DNA of 24,277 nucleotides from the NCBI GenBank assembly GCA_031423755.1, contig JANPGC010000022.1, positions 1 through 24,277 on the forward strand, written 5' to 3'. The notes under the pieces were generated by a model. That model was not told the DNA's origin and ran no database searches. It worked only from the letters and a program-made list of their open reading frames with translations. This document shows, piece after piece, positions 14,533 to 22,745 of this stretch. Origin of the DNA: JANMEX01 sp031423755 (lineage in GTDB: Bacteria > Pseudomonadota > Alphaproteobacteria > Rhizobiales > Rhizobiaceae). Both the position numbers and the translations under genes were made by a program. Position 1 is the first letter of the stretch, and every line of letters starts with the position of its first letter.

Positions 14533-16125
14533 TTACATTGTGAACCGTCGGCGCAAATTAGTCAAACCACAGATAGCAAGCAGGGTTGCAAACAAACCGA
14601 AGATTATGCGGGCGCCGTGCGCGGCATAAAGTGTGGGTTTCGTCCTCTCCGGGAGTGGCATATCGAGCACTGCAACGGTGTTCAAAGCCAGTGCTCCCGT
14701 CGTGCGTCCGTAGCCGTCAATAATGCCGGAAATGCCATTATTCGCCGCGCGTACAACCGGCATGCCGGACTCAACTGCCCGAATCTGCGCCAGCCGGAAA
14801 TGCTGGTAGGGACCGGGCGTTGCTCCATACCAGGCGTCATTTGTGATGTTGACCGCAATTCCGGCGCGGTTTGATATGCTGAGCGCACCCGGAAAGATGA
14901 TTTCATAGCAGATTTGCGGCAATATTTCCGGCAGCCCGGGCAGCTTGAGGCGATGAACGCCGGCGCCTGCCGAAAACCCGCCGGGTGTCGAAACCAACTG
15001 GCGCAGGCCGAATGAACCGAGCAAATCTTCGAGCGGCAGATACTCGCCAAAAGGAACCAGATGCACCTTGTCGGCGGCATCAATCACCTCGCCGTTCTCA
15101 TTGATTGCCACCATGCTGTTGTAGTAGCGCACAACCTCGCCTTCATTGCGGTTGCCTTCCTGCCGCACGGCTCCGGCAAGCAAGGTCTGGCCCTCGGTCA
15201 GCGTCTCTCCCAGCGCCGCCAAGGCGTCGGGCCGCTCTGTGAGCAGAAACGGCACCGCGGTCTCGGGCCAGACAATCAGCACCGGCTTGGTCTTGCCAGC
15301 CTCCGGGGCTTGAGATGTCATTTTGAGATAGTCAGCGAAAATGCCGTCGCGCACGGTGTTGTCCCACTTTTCAGACTGGGACACAGATGGCTGGACAATC
15401 CGGACAATTGGACCGTTGGCCGCGTCAACCGCAGGTGCGCTGCCGAGCCGCTGATAGCCAAACAAAAATTGACTGCCAACCAGAAGGAGAGCCAAGAGCG
15501 GACCTATCAGTTTCCAGCGTGAAAGCGCCGCTGCCCCCGGCAAGGCAAACCCCAGAACGGCAAGCGCATTCATACCGGTTATACCGAACACAGATGTAGT
15601 CTGCATCAGAACGGGTGCCGGCATGATCGTCAGGCCAAGACTGTTCCATGGAAAGCCCGTGAACAACACGCTGCGCAGCCATTCGCCAACGCCAAAGCCG
15701 AACGCAAGCGCGGAAGCGGCGCCAACGCCGCGTCCCCAGACTGAACGCGCGAGCATTGTCGAGCCTGCAAAAAAGAAAGCCAGACCTGCGGGCAAACCAA
15801 AGACTGCCAGCGGCAGCGCCCATGCGAAATCCCAGCTTTCAGCAACAACGGCATTGCCGAGCCACCACAGTCCGGCGACAAAATAGCCAAAGCCGAAAAA
15901 CCAACCGACGACGGCTGCCGGGTAAAGTCTTAGGGCGCCGCGCGCGTTTGGTCCCGGCACGGCCCCTTCAATGAGCCACAGGAGGATTGGAAAGGAGACA
16001 AAACCGACTGCAAAGAAATTGAAAGGTGGAAGTGCCAGTGTCAGCAGTGCTCCGGCACACAGGGCAAGCAGGTTGCGCTTGAGGCCCCACAACAGAATGA
16101 TCTCTCCGGCAATCCTGTTGAGCAT
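14533..16125 (-). CDS. lnt: Apolipoprotein N-acyltransferase
   Basis: Inner-membrane enzyme that N-acylates the N-terminal cysteine of lipoproteins after signal peptidase II, the last step of lipoprotein maturation. The 530-residue product has about six N-terminal membrane segments (to about 225), a periplasmic nitrilase-like domain (about 240-490) and a last membrane segment (about 500-520). The Glu-Lys-Cys triad is visible: E288 in VWPETAVPF, K353 in DKVHLVPFGEYLP and C406 in QICYEIIFPG. Normal length. Start MLNRIAGEIILL at ATG 16125. It lies 89 nt downstream of corC on the same strand, matching the common ybeY-corC-lnt arrangement. Confidence 0.97.
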   Translation of the reverse strand: MLNRIAGEIILLWGLKRNLLALCAGALLTLALPPFNFFAVGFVSFPILLWLIEGAVPGPNARGALRLYPAAVVGWFFGFGYFVAGLWWLGNAVVAESWDFAWALPLAVFGLPAGLAFFFAGSTMLARSVWGRGVGAASALAFGFGVGEWLRSVLFTGFPWNSLGLTIMPAPVLMQTTSVFGITGMNALAVLGFALPGAAALSRWKLIGPLLALLLVGSQFLFGYQRLGSAPAVDAANGPIVRIVQPSVSQSEKWDNTVRDGIFADYLKMTSQAPEAGKTKPVLIVWPETAVPFLLTERPDALAALGETLTEGQTLLAGAVRQEGNRNEGEVVRYYNSMVAINENGEVIDAADKVHLVPFGEYLPLEDLLGSFGLRQLVSTPGGFSAGAGVHRLKLPGLPEILPQICYEIIFPGALSISNRAGIAVNITNDAWYGATPGPYQHFRLAQIRAVESGMPVVRAANNGISGIIDGYGRTTGALALNTVAVLDMPLPERTKPTLYAAHGARIIFGLFATLLAICGLTNLRRRFTM

Positions 16126-16214
16126 ATCCAGACGGTCCCCATTGCCATGTCGCAGGCTCGCGTGACGCGAATCAACGGAATTGGTTTATCAGGAGGCGGC
16201 GGCTTACAAAAACA

Positions 16215-17246
16215 TCATTCGGTAATGCGGGTGATCTGGACCTTCCGAATGCGGCGGTTACCGGCCTCAAGCACCTTGAACTCAAAGCCCGGGACTGCAA
16301 CGCAGGTTTCGCCCTTGAGTGGATGATGTCCGAGTTCTGCGATGATCAGTCCCGCAATGGTGTCGACGTCTTCGCCATGCTTGCCAACCACGAAGTTCGA
16401 ACCGATGGCTTGCGAAACCTCATCCAGTTCCGCGCCGCCATCGACCACAAAAACGCCGGGCGACTGTTCGGCGATTGGAATGACTGCGTCGTCATGCTCA
16501 TCTTCAATGTCGCCAACCACCAGTTCCACAACGTCTTCGAGCGAGACCAGACCGTCCGTGCCGCCATATTCGTCAATCACCAGCGCCATTTGCGTACGCG
16601 ACGCCCGCATGCGCTGCATCAATTCGCCGGCAAGCATCGAATGCGGCACAAACAGCACGTCACGCAGAAGTTTCAGCTCCGCGATCGACTTGCCAAGATC
16701 AACGCGGGCAAGGTCAAGCGGCACAGGTTCCGGCAGCTTGCGCGCGCCCGCCCTCGGCTTGGTTGGTTTGCGGGTACGGGCGGAACGGGTGATATAGCCA
16801 AGCACATCACGGATGTGGACCATGCCCTTGGGATCATCAAGATCTCCGGCATAGACCGGCATGCGCGAATGGCCCGAGCTTTCAAAAAGCTCCAAAAGCT
16901 CCGCCAAAGTGGTGTCAACGTCAACACCAAGAACGTCGGCGCGCGGAATCATCACATCTTCGACGCGGACTTCTCGGAAGCCGAGAATGTTGGAGAGCAT
17001 CTCGCGCTCGCCCGCTGAAAAGCCTGAAACGCCGGTTTCGTTTTCGTCCGCCAACACATCTGCAAGATCATCGCGCAAGTCTGACGCGGACTTGCCGCGG
17101 AACCGCTGCGCAAGCCACGACAGCACAGAGCGCCGCTCGTGTTCGGGACGGGGACTTCGGGCCGGGGCGTCGCCATTTTCGCCCGATTGCCGGGCGGCAG
17201 GCTTGAGATCCGCTGCGGACACGGTTTTGGACTGGATGTCAGACAT
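16215..17246 (-). CDS. CorC/HlyC-type CBS-pair protein (hemolysin family)
   Basis: Soluble 343-residue protein of the CorC/HlyC type, linked to magnesium/cobalt efflux in enterobacteria; the true role here is unproven. A variable N-terminus (about 1-60) is followed by REVRVEDVMIPRADV (about 95-109), which opens the first CBS repeat. VYAGDLDDPKGMVHIRDVLGYI ends it, and the second CBS repeat includes RTQMALVIDEYGGTDGLVSLEDVVE. A C-terminal CorC_HlyC domain begins near EDEHDD and ends with KVQITRITE. There are no N-terminal membrane segments, unlike the DUF21-containing relatives. I chose ATG 17246, which overlaps the ybeY stop by 8 nt. A frame reaching 17351 would run far into ybeY. Pairs with ybeY upstream and lnt downstream. 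Confidence 0.93.
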   Translation of the reverse strand: MSDIQSKTVSAADLKPAARQSGENGDAPARSPRPEHERRSVLSWLAQRFRGKSASDLRDDLADVLADENETGVSGFSAGEREMLSNILGFREVRVEDVMIPRADVLGVDVDTTLAELLELFESSGHSRMPVYAGDLDDPKGMVHIRDVLGYITRSARTRKPTKPRAGARKLPEPVPLDLARVDLGKSIAELKLLRDVLFVPHSMLAGELMQRMRASRTQMALVIDEYGGTDGLVSLEDVVELVVGDIEDEHDDAVIPIAEQSPGVFVVDGGAELDEVSQAIGSNFVVGKHGEDVDTIAGLIIAELGHHPLKGETCVAVPGFEFKVLEAGNRRIRKVQITRITE

Positions 17247-17745
17247 TGTCACTGTCAGATACAGCATAGGGGTCCGGTATTGCAAGGCGCGCAAGAATTT
17301 TGCGCTCCAAAGCTTCCATGTCTTCGGCCTCCGCATCGCTCTCGTGATCATAGCCGAACAGGTGCAGCAGTCCGTGCGCCACCAGATGGCTCAAATGATT
17401 ATCAAACGGCTTCTGTTCCTCTTGTGCCTCACGCAAAACCGTCTCGTATCCAAATACGATGTCGCCAAGCAACCGGCCCGGTGCTGTGCCCGGTTTGATC
17501 TGGAGAGACGGGAACGACAGAACATTGGTCGGCTTGTCCTTGTCGCGCCACTCGGCATTTATGCCCTGTATCGTTGCGTCATCTGTGAACAACAGGCTCA
17601 CCTCGGAAGGGTATTCTGGCGACAGGCCAAGTTCGGCCTCAACCGCAGTGAAAACCGACGCCACGAGCGTTTCGAGCCGCATCTCATCGGGCCAGGCCCC
17701 TTCTTCGATCGAAGACACTGGCGTCAATATTGCGTTTTTGGTCAC
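17239..17745 (-). CDS. ybeY: Endoribonuclease/rRNA maturation factor YbeY
   Basis: Zinc-dependent RNA-processing protein needed for 16S rRNA 3'-end maturation and ribosome quality control. The 168-residue product has SLLFTDDATIQGINAEWR, the conserved DKPTNVLSFP, the LGDIVFGYETV strand and the metal site HGLLHLFGYDH (H-x3-H-x5-H). GTG start at 17745 overlaps the phoH stop (GTGA). The stop overlaps the corC start by 8 nt. Length and motifs are normal. Neighbouring phoH is the usual partner. Confidence 0.96.
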   Translation of the reverse strand: MTKNAILTPVSSIEEGAWPDEMRLETLVASVFTAVEAELGLSPEYPSEVSLLFTDDATIQGINAEWRDKDKPTNVLSFPSLQIKPGTAPGRLLGDIVFGYETVLREAQEEQKPFDNHLSHLVAHGLLHLFGYDHESDAEAEDMEALERKILARLAIPDPYAVSDSDNV

Positions 17746-18803
17746 GCCTTCGCGTCGCCCTGCAAGGCGGCATTGCGACGTGCAACACGTTCTTCCGTTG
17801 CCCGGTCGTAGGCACCGACGATCTCAGCGACCAGCGGATGCCGCACCACGTCTTTCTGGGTGAAGCGGACGCTGACAATGCCCGGAACGCCTTGCAGCAA
17901 CTCGAGCGCTTCAACCAGACCCGATTTTTGTCCCGGTGGCAGATCGACCTGGCTCGGATCGCCGGTGACAATCATGCGGGCGTTCTCGCCCAGACGCGTC
18001 AGGAACATTTTCATTTGCATTGATGTCGTGTTCTGCGCTTCGTCAAGAATGACAGCGGCATGGGCCAGAGTGCGGCCACGCATGAAAGCCAGAGGCGCAA
18101 TTTCAATCACGCCAGCCTGTATGGCGCGCTCGACCTTATCGCCAGCCATCATGTCATAAAGCGCGTCGTAAAGCGGGCGCAGGTATGGATCGACCTTTTC
18201 CTTCATGTCGCCGGGCAGGAAGCCGAGCCGCTCGCCGGCCTCCACAGCGGGGCGTGACAGGATGATCCTCTCGACGGCGCCGCGCTCAAGAAGCATCGCT
18301 GCATGGGCAACCGCCAGATAAGTCTTGCCCGTGCCAGCCGGGCCGACACCAAACACCAGTTCGGACCTCTCCAAGGCGCGCATATACTGGTCTTGCGTCG
18401 GCGTGCGGGCATGAATGGTGCGTTTGCGGGTTGAAATCTGGGCGGCGGACATGCGCGATTTGGTCTCCAGGGTCGGCAGCATCGGCTGATCGTCGGCGGC
18501 AAGCGCCATGCGGATCGCTCCATCCACATCGGAAATGCCGACATGGTGGCCGGAGCGGATCATTGCGTAGAGCCCGTCGAGTGTCCGGCGCGCCTTCTCG
18601 GTCGCCGACGGGTCGCCCTCAATATAGAGCTGGTTGCCGCGCGAACGGGCGATGACGCCGAGTTTTTGTTCAATATGGGCGAGATTCTCGTCAAATTGCC
18701 CAAACAGCGCTGTCGCATGCTTGTTGTTGTCAAAGGTCAGGACGATCTGGGCCATGTCGGAGGCACCTTGCGGTACTGGCTTAACCTTATCCGTGGCGTT
18801 CAA
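17742..18803 (-). CDS. PhoH-family ATPase (PhoH-like, YbeZ)
   Basis: Cytoplasmic P-loop ATPase of the PhoH/YbeZ family, usually partnered with YbeY in RNA metabolism. The 353-residue product has an N-terminal KH-like region (about 20-90; IVLTFDNN, NQLYIEGD) and the ATPase domain. The Walker A GPAGTGKT is at 154-161, Walker B ILDEAQ at about 252-257, the TGDPSQVDLP sensor follows, and RFTQKDVVRHPLV lies near the C-terminus. Start is TTG 18803 with an AGGA site upstream; ATG 18755 (MAQIVL) is an alternative that would trim 16 residues. It is 20 nt after miaB and overlaps ybeY. Confidence 0.95.
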   Translation of the reverse strand: MNATDKVKPVPQGASDMAQIVLTFDNNKHATALFGQFDENLAHIEQKLGVIARSRGNQLYIEGDPSATEKARRTLDGLYAMIRSGHHVGISDVDGAIRMALAADDQPMLPTLETKSRMSAAQISTRKRTIHARTPTQDQYMRALERSELVFGVGPAGTGKTYLAVAHAAMLLERGAVERIILSRPAVEAGERLGFLPGDMKEKVDPYLRPLYDALYDMMAGDKVERAIQAGVIEIAPLAFMRGRTLAHAAVILDEAQNTTSMQMKMFLTRLGENARMIVTGDPSQVDLPPGQKSGLVEALELLQGVPGIVSVRFTQKDVVRHPLVAEIVGAYDRATEERVARRNAALQGDAKA

Positions 18804-18823
18804 ACGTCTCTTCCTCTCAGGGT

Positions 18824-20218
18824 CTATGACTGGACTGGCGCGGACAGAAGGCTGTTTGCCCGAACGCCAGTGATTCGCACCCTCACACTGTCGCCGATTT
18901 TTGCGACAGATTCATCAAGAATAACCGGCTGCAGATAAGGTGATCGCCCGACCATCTGACCAGCGTTGCGCCCGGCCTTTTCAACCAGCACGCCGAGCTC
19001 GCGCCCGATCAGCCTCGTGTTGAATTCATTCTGCTGGGAGAGAACCAAAGCCTGCAGCGCCTGCAGCCGCTGATCCATCACCTTGACCGGAATTTGCCCT
19101 TTCATCTCGCTGGCGGGCGTGCCCGGGCGCGGCGAGTATTTGAACGAATAGGCGGCGGCGTATTTGGTTTGGCGGATGATTTCCATTGTGGCTTCGAAGT
19201 CAGAATCACTTTCGCCGGGAAAGCCGACGATGAAATCACCAGACAGTGCGATATCCGGACGCGCCGCGCGAACACGCTCGATCAGCTTCAAATAATCGCT
19301 CGCGGTGTGGCGACGGTTCATTGCCTTGAGGATGCGGTCGGAACCGGACTGCACTGGCAGATGCAGGTAAGGCATCAGCTGCGGCAGGTCGCTGTGCGCT
19401 TCGATCAAATCATCCGCCATGTCGCGCGGGTGGCTGGTTATGTAGCGAAGGCGCGAAACGCCTTCGATTTCCGCCAGATGGTGCAAAAGGCGGCCAAGGC
19501 CCCAGATTTTGCCATCCGGTCCTTGCCCATGCCAGGCGTTCACATTCTGCCCCAGCAGCGTGATCTCGCGCACACCTGCGGCGACCAGTCCCTTGGCTTC
19601 GGCCAAAATCTGGCTGACGGAACGGGAAACCTCATTGCCGCGCGTGTATGGAACCACGCAGAAGGTGCAGAATTTGTCGCAGCCTTCCTGCACGGTCAGA
19701 AATGCGGTGACACCGCGGCTGCGCACTTTGGCTTCGCTTGGCGCGGGCAGATGGTCGAACTTGTCTTCCGTTCCATAGTCGGTCTCATTGACGCGCTCGC
19801 CTTTGGCAACGCGGGCAACGATGTCGGGCAGCCTGTGATAGCTCTGCGGTCCGACGACCAGATCGACACCCTTGGCGCGGCGGAATATCTCGTCACCCTC
19901 CGCCTGCGCGACGCAGCCAGCGACGCCGACATTAAGGATGCGGCCTTCGGTCTTGCGCTCGGCCTTCAGGTCGCGAAGCTTGCCAAGCTCGGAATAGACC
20001 TTCTCCGCCGCCTTCTCACGAATGTGACAGGTGTTGAGAAGCACCAGATCGGCCTCATCAAGGCTCGCCGTCTCGTCATAACCGCTCGCCACAAGGGCAT
20101 CGGCCATGCGGGTTGAATCGTACGCATTCATCTGGCAGCCATAAGTCTTGACCAGCACCTTGCGGCGCTGCGGGGCAATTGTGGCTGCAAACTCTTTGGT
20201 ATCGGGCGCAATCGTCAT
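18824..20218 (-). CDS. miaB: tRNA-2-methylthio-N6-dimethylallyladenosine synthase MiaB
   Basis: Radical-SAM enzyme that adds the 2-methylthio group to i6A37 of tRNAs reading UNN codons. The 464-residue product has the UPF0004 domain with cluster cysteines C28 (YGCQMN), C64 (NTCHIREKA) and C102 (GCVAQ). The radical-SAM C180-x3-C184-x2-C187 motif follows (GCDKFCTFCVVPY), and a C-terminal TRAM domain spans about 390-455. The NTCHIREKA and CQMN motifs distinguish MiaB from RimO and MtaB. The ATG overlaps the upstream acyltransferase stop (ATGA). Normal length. Confidence 0.97.
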   Translation of the reverse strand: MTIAPDTKEFAATIAPQRRKVLVKTYGCQMNAYDSTRMADALVASGYDETASLDEADLVLLNTCHIREKAAEKVYSELGKLRDLKAERKTEGRILNVGVAGCVAQAEGDEIFRRAKGVDLVVGPQSYHRLPDIVARVAKGERVNETDYGTEDKFDHLPAPSEAKVRSRGVTAFLTVQEGCDKFCTFCVVPYTRGNEVSRSVSQILAEAKGLVAAGVREITLLGQNVNAWHGQGPDGKIWGLGRLLHHLAEIEGVSRLRYITSHPRDMADDLIEAHSDLPQLMPYLHLPVQSGSDRILKAMNRRHTASDYLKLIERVRAARPDIALSGDFIVGFPGESDSDFEATMEIIRQTKYAAAYSFKYSPRPGTPASEMKGQIPVKVMDQRLQALQALVLSQQNEFNTRLIGRELGVLVEKAGRNAGQMVGRSPYLQPVILDESVAKIGDSVRVRITGVRANSLLSAPVQS

Positions 20219-21063
20219 GGCGCGGCGTTTATCCGGTTTTCGCCATCCCGTGAAGCGCTGAGTTTGGTGTCAAACCGCAGCCTGGACATCGTCATGGAAC
20301 GGATTTGCGTCTCAAATTGTCGCGACAGCGCTTTTCGGTCGCTTGAGCGGTCAAACATCACCGGTTCGCCGAACGTCACTTCGACATCAATCGCCCGCGC
20401 CGCAAGGATGCCTCTCAGATGCTTGACCAAAGGCATGGTGCCGGGCCAGGCAACCACCGGGCGCAGGAACCGGCCGATGGGCAGACCTTGAATGCGTGTG
20501 TAGGCGAGTGAGACCGGCTGGATCAGAACATGATCGATCGCGTCGCCATCTCCAACATTCAGAGCCGCTTTTGCAGCCCCAAGCAGCGAGGATTTGAATG
20601 GCAAAACCCGGTTGCCGTCGGAAGTCGTGCCCTCAGCAAACAACACGAGTATGTCGCCGCTGTGCAGCCGCGCGGCAATTTCATTGGCTTGGTCGGCAGT
20701 CTTGTGCTTTCGCTCGCGCTCAATGAACACTGTACGCTGCAGTTTGGCAAAATTGCCGAACAGCGGCCAGCCTTTGACTTCGGACTTCGCAATGAACGAC
20801 ACTTCGGCAATCGAGCCAAGCACCAGAATATCGCTCCAAGACACGTGATTGGATACCAGAAGCAGCGGCCGACCCTGCGACATGTCGCCATTGACGCTCA
20901 CCTTGAACCCAAGCAACCGGCACATGAATTTCTGCCAAAGCCGCGGCAGTGACTTATGCCAAAACCGCTGCAGCCGATGAGCAACCACCTGCAACGGGAA
21001 CAACGGAACGGTGACCAGCGCAAAAATGGCGAGCAAGAAGGCAATCCGGAACATTCCGAACAT
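20215..21063 (-). CDS. Lysophospholipid / lyso-ornithine lipid acyltransferase (PlsC/OlsA-like)
   Basis: Membrane-bound acyltransferase that transfers an acyl chain to a lyso-lipid. The 282-residue product starts with a hydrophobic anchor (about 5-28). The catalytic H-x4-D motif is at 73-78 (NHVSWSD), and the substrate-binding FAEGTTSDG lies at about 142-150. From memory, the Sinorhizobium lyso-ornithine lipid acyltransferase OlsA sits in this miaB-fur neighbourhood, so the gene may make ornithine lipids rather than phosphatidic acid. That is inference; motifs alone do not separate the two. Start ATG 21063 lies 2 nt after the fur stop. The ORF reaches upstream to 21150, but that part reads through fur. 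The stop overlaps miaB. Confidence 0.9.
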   Translation of the reverse strand: MFGMFRIAFLLAIFALVTVPLFPLQVVAHRLQRFWHKSLPRLWQKFMCRLLGFKVSVNGDMSQGRPLLLVSNHVSWSDILVLGSIAEVSFIAKSEVKGWPLFGNFAKLQRTVFIERERKHKTADQANEIAARLHSGDILVLFAEGTTSDGNRVLPFKSSLLGAAKAALNVGDGDAIDHVLIQPVSLAYTRIQGLPIGRFLRPVVAWPGTMPLVKHLRGILAARAIDVEVTFGEPVMFDRSSDRKALSRQFETQIRSMTMSRLRFDTKLSASRDGENRINAAP

Positions 21064-21065
21064 GA

Positions 21066-21491
21066 TCAGTCTTTGGCTTTGCGCGTACGCACGGGCACCG
21101 CATAAAGTTCCAGCCGATGGTCTACCAGCTTGAAGCCACGCTCGCGGCAAATCTCCTCTTGCAGCGCCTCGATACGCGGGTCTGAGAATTCGAGCACCTT
21201 GCCGGATTTCAGATCAATCAGATGGTCGTGGTGCTCCAACGGCATCGCCTCATAACGGGCGCGCCCGTCGCGGAACTCGTGCCGCTCAATGATGTTCATA
21301 TCCTCGAAAAGCCGCACCGTCCGATACACGGTTGATATGGATATATGAGGGTCAATCTTTGCCGCGCGCCGGTGCAATTCCTCGACATCGGGATGATCGA
21401 CGGAATTCTCCAATGCCTGCGCAATCACACGGCGCTGGCCGGTCATGCGCATGCCCTTATCGGCACAAAGTGTTTCCAGATGCGAGGCCAA
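21066..21491 (-). CDS. Fur-family regulator (probably Mur/Fur, manganese or iron responsive)
   Basis: Metal-dependent repressor of 141 residues. The winged-helix domain (1 to about 80) shows MRMTGQRRVIAQAL, HPDVEELHRRA and ISISTVYRTVRLFE, followed by the metal-binding HHDH at 87-90. The Cys pair that usually follows (C-x2-C structural zinc site) is replaced by IDLKSGKVLEF, as in alphaproteobacterial Mur/Fur proteins that respond mainly to manganese. I therefore favour Mur-like function, without proof. The start is TTG 21491 with a weak GGGAC site; the frame is open upstream but holds no ATG or GTG. It lies between rimI and the acyltransferase, 2 nt from the latter. Confidence 0.9.
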   Translation of the reverse strand: MASHLETLCADKGMRMTGQRRVIAQALENSVDHPDVEELHRRAAKIDPHISISTVYRTVRLFEDMNIIERHEFRDGRARYEAMPLEHHDHLIDLKSGKVLEFSDPRIEALQEEICRERGFKLVDHRLELYAVPVRTRKAKD

Positions 21492-21517
21492 TGTTTCGTC
21501 CCGGTTCCAAATCGGAC

Positions 21518-22006
21518 CTATTTCAGATCAAGCCGCATGACAAGCGCCGCGCTCTTGCCAGCATGAGTATCATAGTAGGCGGGGCGCCTTGCAACCTCCA
21601 CAAATCCAAATCCCTTGTACAGTGCGATGGCGGCGATATTGGCCTCGTCAACTTCCAGGAAGATTGTTTGCGCGCGCACATGATGCAGATGGCGCAGCAC
21701 TGCTGCCACCAGTGCATGGCCGACGCCGGACCGACGTGCGTTCCTGGCAGTCACAACGGTCAGAATTTCCGCCTCGCCCGCAGCCAGCCGCGCAAGAATG
21801 AAACCTCCTGACTTGGGGCCTGAGCCTTTTCGCCGCGCCATAAAGCCGAACACCGGACCTTGGCTCAAGAGCGAGCGAAACTCCCCATCCGACCAAGGGC
21901 GACTGAAGCCTTCCACATGCAACTGCGCCATGGCACCGCTGTCCATCCCCTTTAGCGGCTGGACGGCGTATTCCGCTTTACGAAAAAAATCGAGCAACCG
22001 CCGCAT
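21518..22006 (-). CDS. rimI: RimI-like GNAT N-acetyltransferase
   Basis: GNAT acetyltransferase of 162 residues, by synteny the RimI homologue that acetylates ribosomal protein S18 or other N-termini. Visible are FSRPWSDGEFRSLL, GFILARLAAGEAEILTVVT and the acetyl-CoA-binding ARRSGVGHALVAAVL (R/Q-x-x-G-x-G/A type). EVDEANIAAIALYKGFGFVEVARRPAYY then matches the RimI/GNAT end. The ATG 22006 overlaps the tsaB stop (TGATG), and the frame upstream of it reads through tsaB, so I chose this start. Pairing with tsaB is the usual arrangement. Substrate not provable here. Confidence 0.92.
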   Translation of the reverse strand: MRRLLDFFRKAEYAVQPLKGMDSGAMAQLHVEGFSRPWSDGEFRSLLSQGPVFGFMARRKGSGPKSGGFILARLAAGEAEILTVVTARNARRSGVGHALVAAVLRHLHHVRAQTIFLEVDEANIAAIALYKGFGFVEVARRPAYYDTHAGKSAALVMRLDLK

Positions 22007-22683
22007 CAGCGAAGCGCCCGCGCAATCGTATACGCTTCCTGCGGTTTGGCGTCGGGACGGCGCAGGTATAGCGGCTTGGCTTGCACCGTTGTGGACGGGA
22101 CGAGAGCCGCCCGGGCAACGCAATCGACGGCCGGCAGGTCGATGCCGCCCATTGATGACAAAGCAAGATCAGGATGTGCGGCCTGCAATACTGCAACACC
22201 TGATCCGACGCTGACAACATTTGCTGCGCAAGCAAGCATCGCGGCCTCAGCCAGCGGCATTTGCCGTGGCGCATCAAGCGGCAGTCCGGCAGGTGAAAAC
22301 ATCTGCACATAGACATCGCCGCGATGAGCATCGACCAGAGCCAGAATACTCCGTCCGTTTGCTTCATTCAGCGCTGCAATTGCCAGTGCCTGAAGTGACG
22401 TGACCCCGCGCACCGAAAGTCCCAGCGCAATCGAAAGGCCTGTCGCGGTGGCGAGCCCTACACGAATGCCGGTAAAGGAGCCCGGGCCAACGCAGACCGC
22501 CAAATGCGTCAGGTCGGCATAGGTGGCGTTTGCGTCGCGCAACACCTCGTCAACCAGCCCGATCAGACGCTCAGCATGTCCACGTCCGATATCCAGCGTG
22601 GTCGATGACGCAATCGCGCCATTCGTCTCGTAAATCAGACAAGCGGCGCAAAGGTGATCGGAGGTTTCAAGGGCAAGCAGCAT
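22006..22683 (-). CDS. tsaB: tRNA t6A37 threonylcarbamoyltransferase complex subunit TsaB
   Basis: Needed with TsaD and TsaE for threonylcarbamoyl-adenosine at position 37 of ANN-reading tRNAs. The 225-residue product begins MLLALETSDHLCAACLIY and has the ASKHA-fold family motifs GRGHAERLIGLVDEVL and VGPGSFTGIRVGLATATGL (about 67-85), then ALVDAHRGDVYVQ. It lacks the metal-binding histidines of TsaD, as expected for TsaB. Start ATG 22683; a frame to 22782 would read through the intergenic hairpin and the end of the next gene. First gene of the long minus-strand cluster. Confidence 0.95.
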   Translation of the reverse strand: MLLALETSDHLCAACLIYETNGAIASSTTLDIGRGHAERLIGLVDEVLRDANATYADLTHLAVCVGPGSFTGIRVGLATATGLSIALGLSVRGVTSLQALAIAALNEANGRSILALVDAHRGDVYVQMFSPAGLPLDAPRQMPLAEAAMLACAANVVSVGSGVAVLQAAHPDLALSSMGGIDLPAVDCVARAALVPSTTVQAKPLYLRRPDAKPQEAYTIARALR

Positions 22684-22702
22684 GGCTTGGCTTAAACGAT
22701 AA

Positions 22703-22728
22703 CCGCGCTGGCGGGCAAGCCAGCGCGG
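22703..22728 (-). terminator. Hairpin after the SDR gene, probable terminator
   Basis: CCGCGCTGG (22703-22711) and CCAGCGCGG (22720-22728) form a perfect 9-bp GC-rich stem with an 8-nt loop, 18 nt after the quinone oxidoreductase stop and 20 nt before the tsaB ATG. Only a loose TTATCGTTT follows on the minus strand. Confidence 0.55.
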
Positions 22729-22745
22729 CATACTCATTTGGAAGT

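Noticed and set aside
19094..20116. 340-codon plus-strand frame antisense to miaB
   Set aside because: No domain and it is fully antisense to a gene with all expected cluster cysteines.
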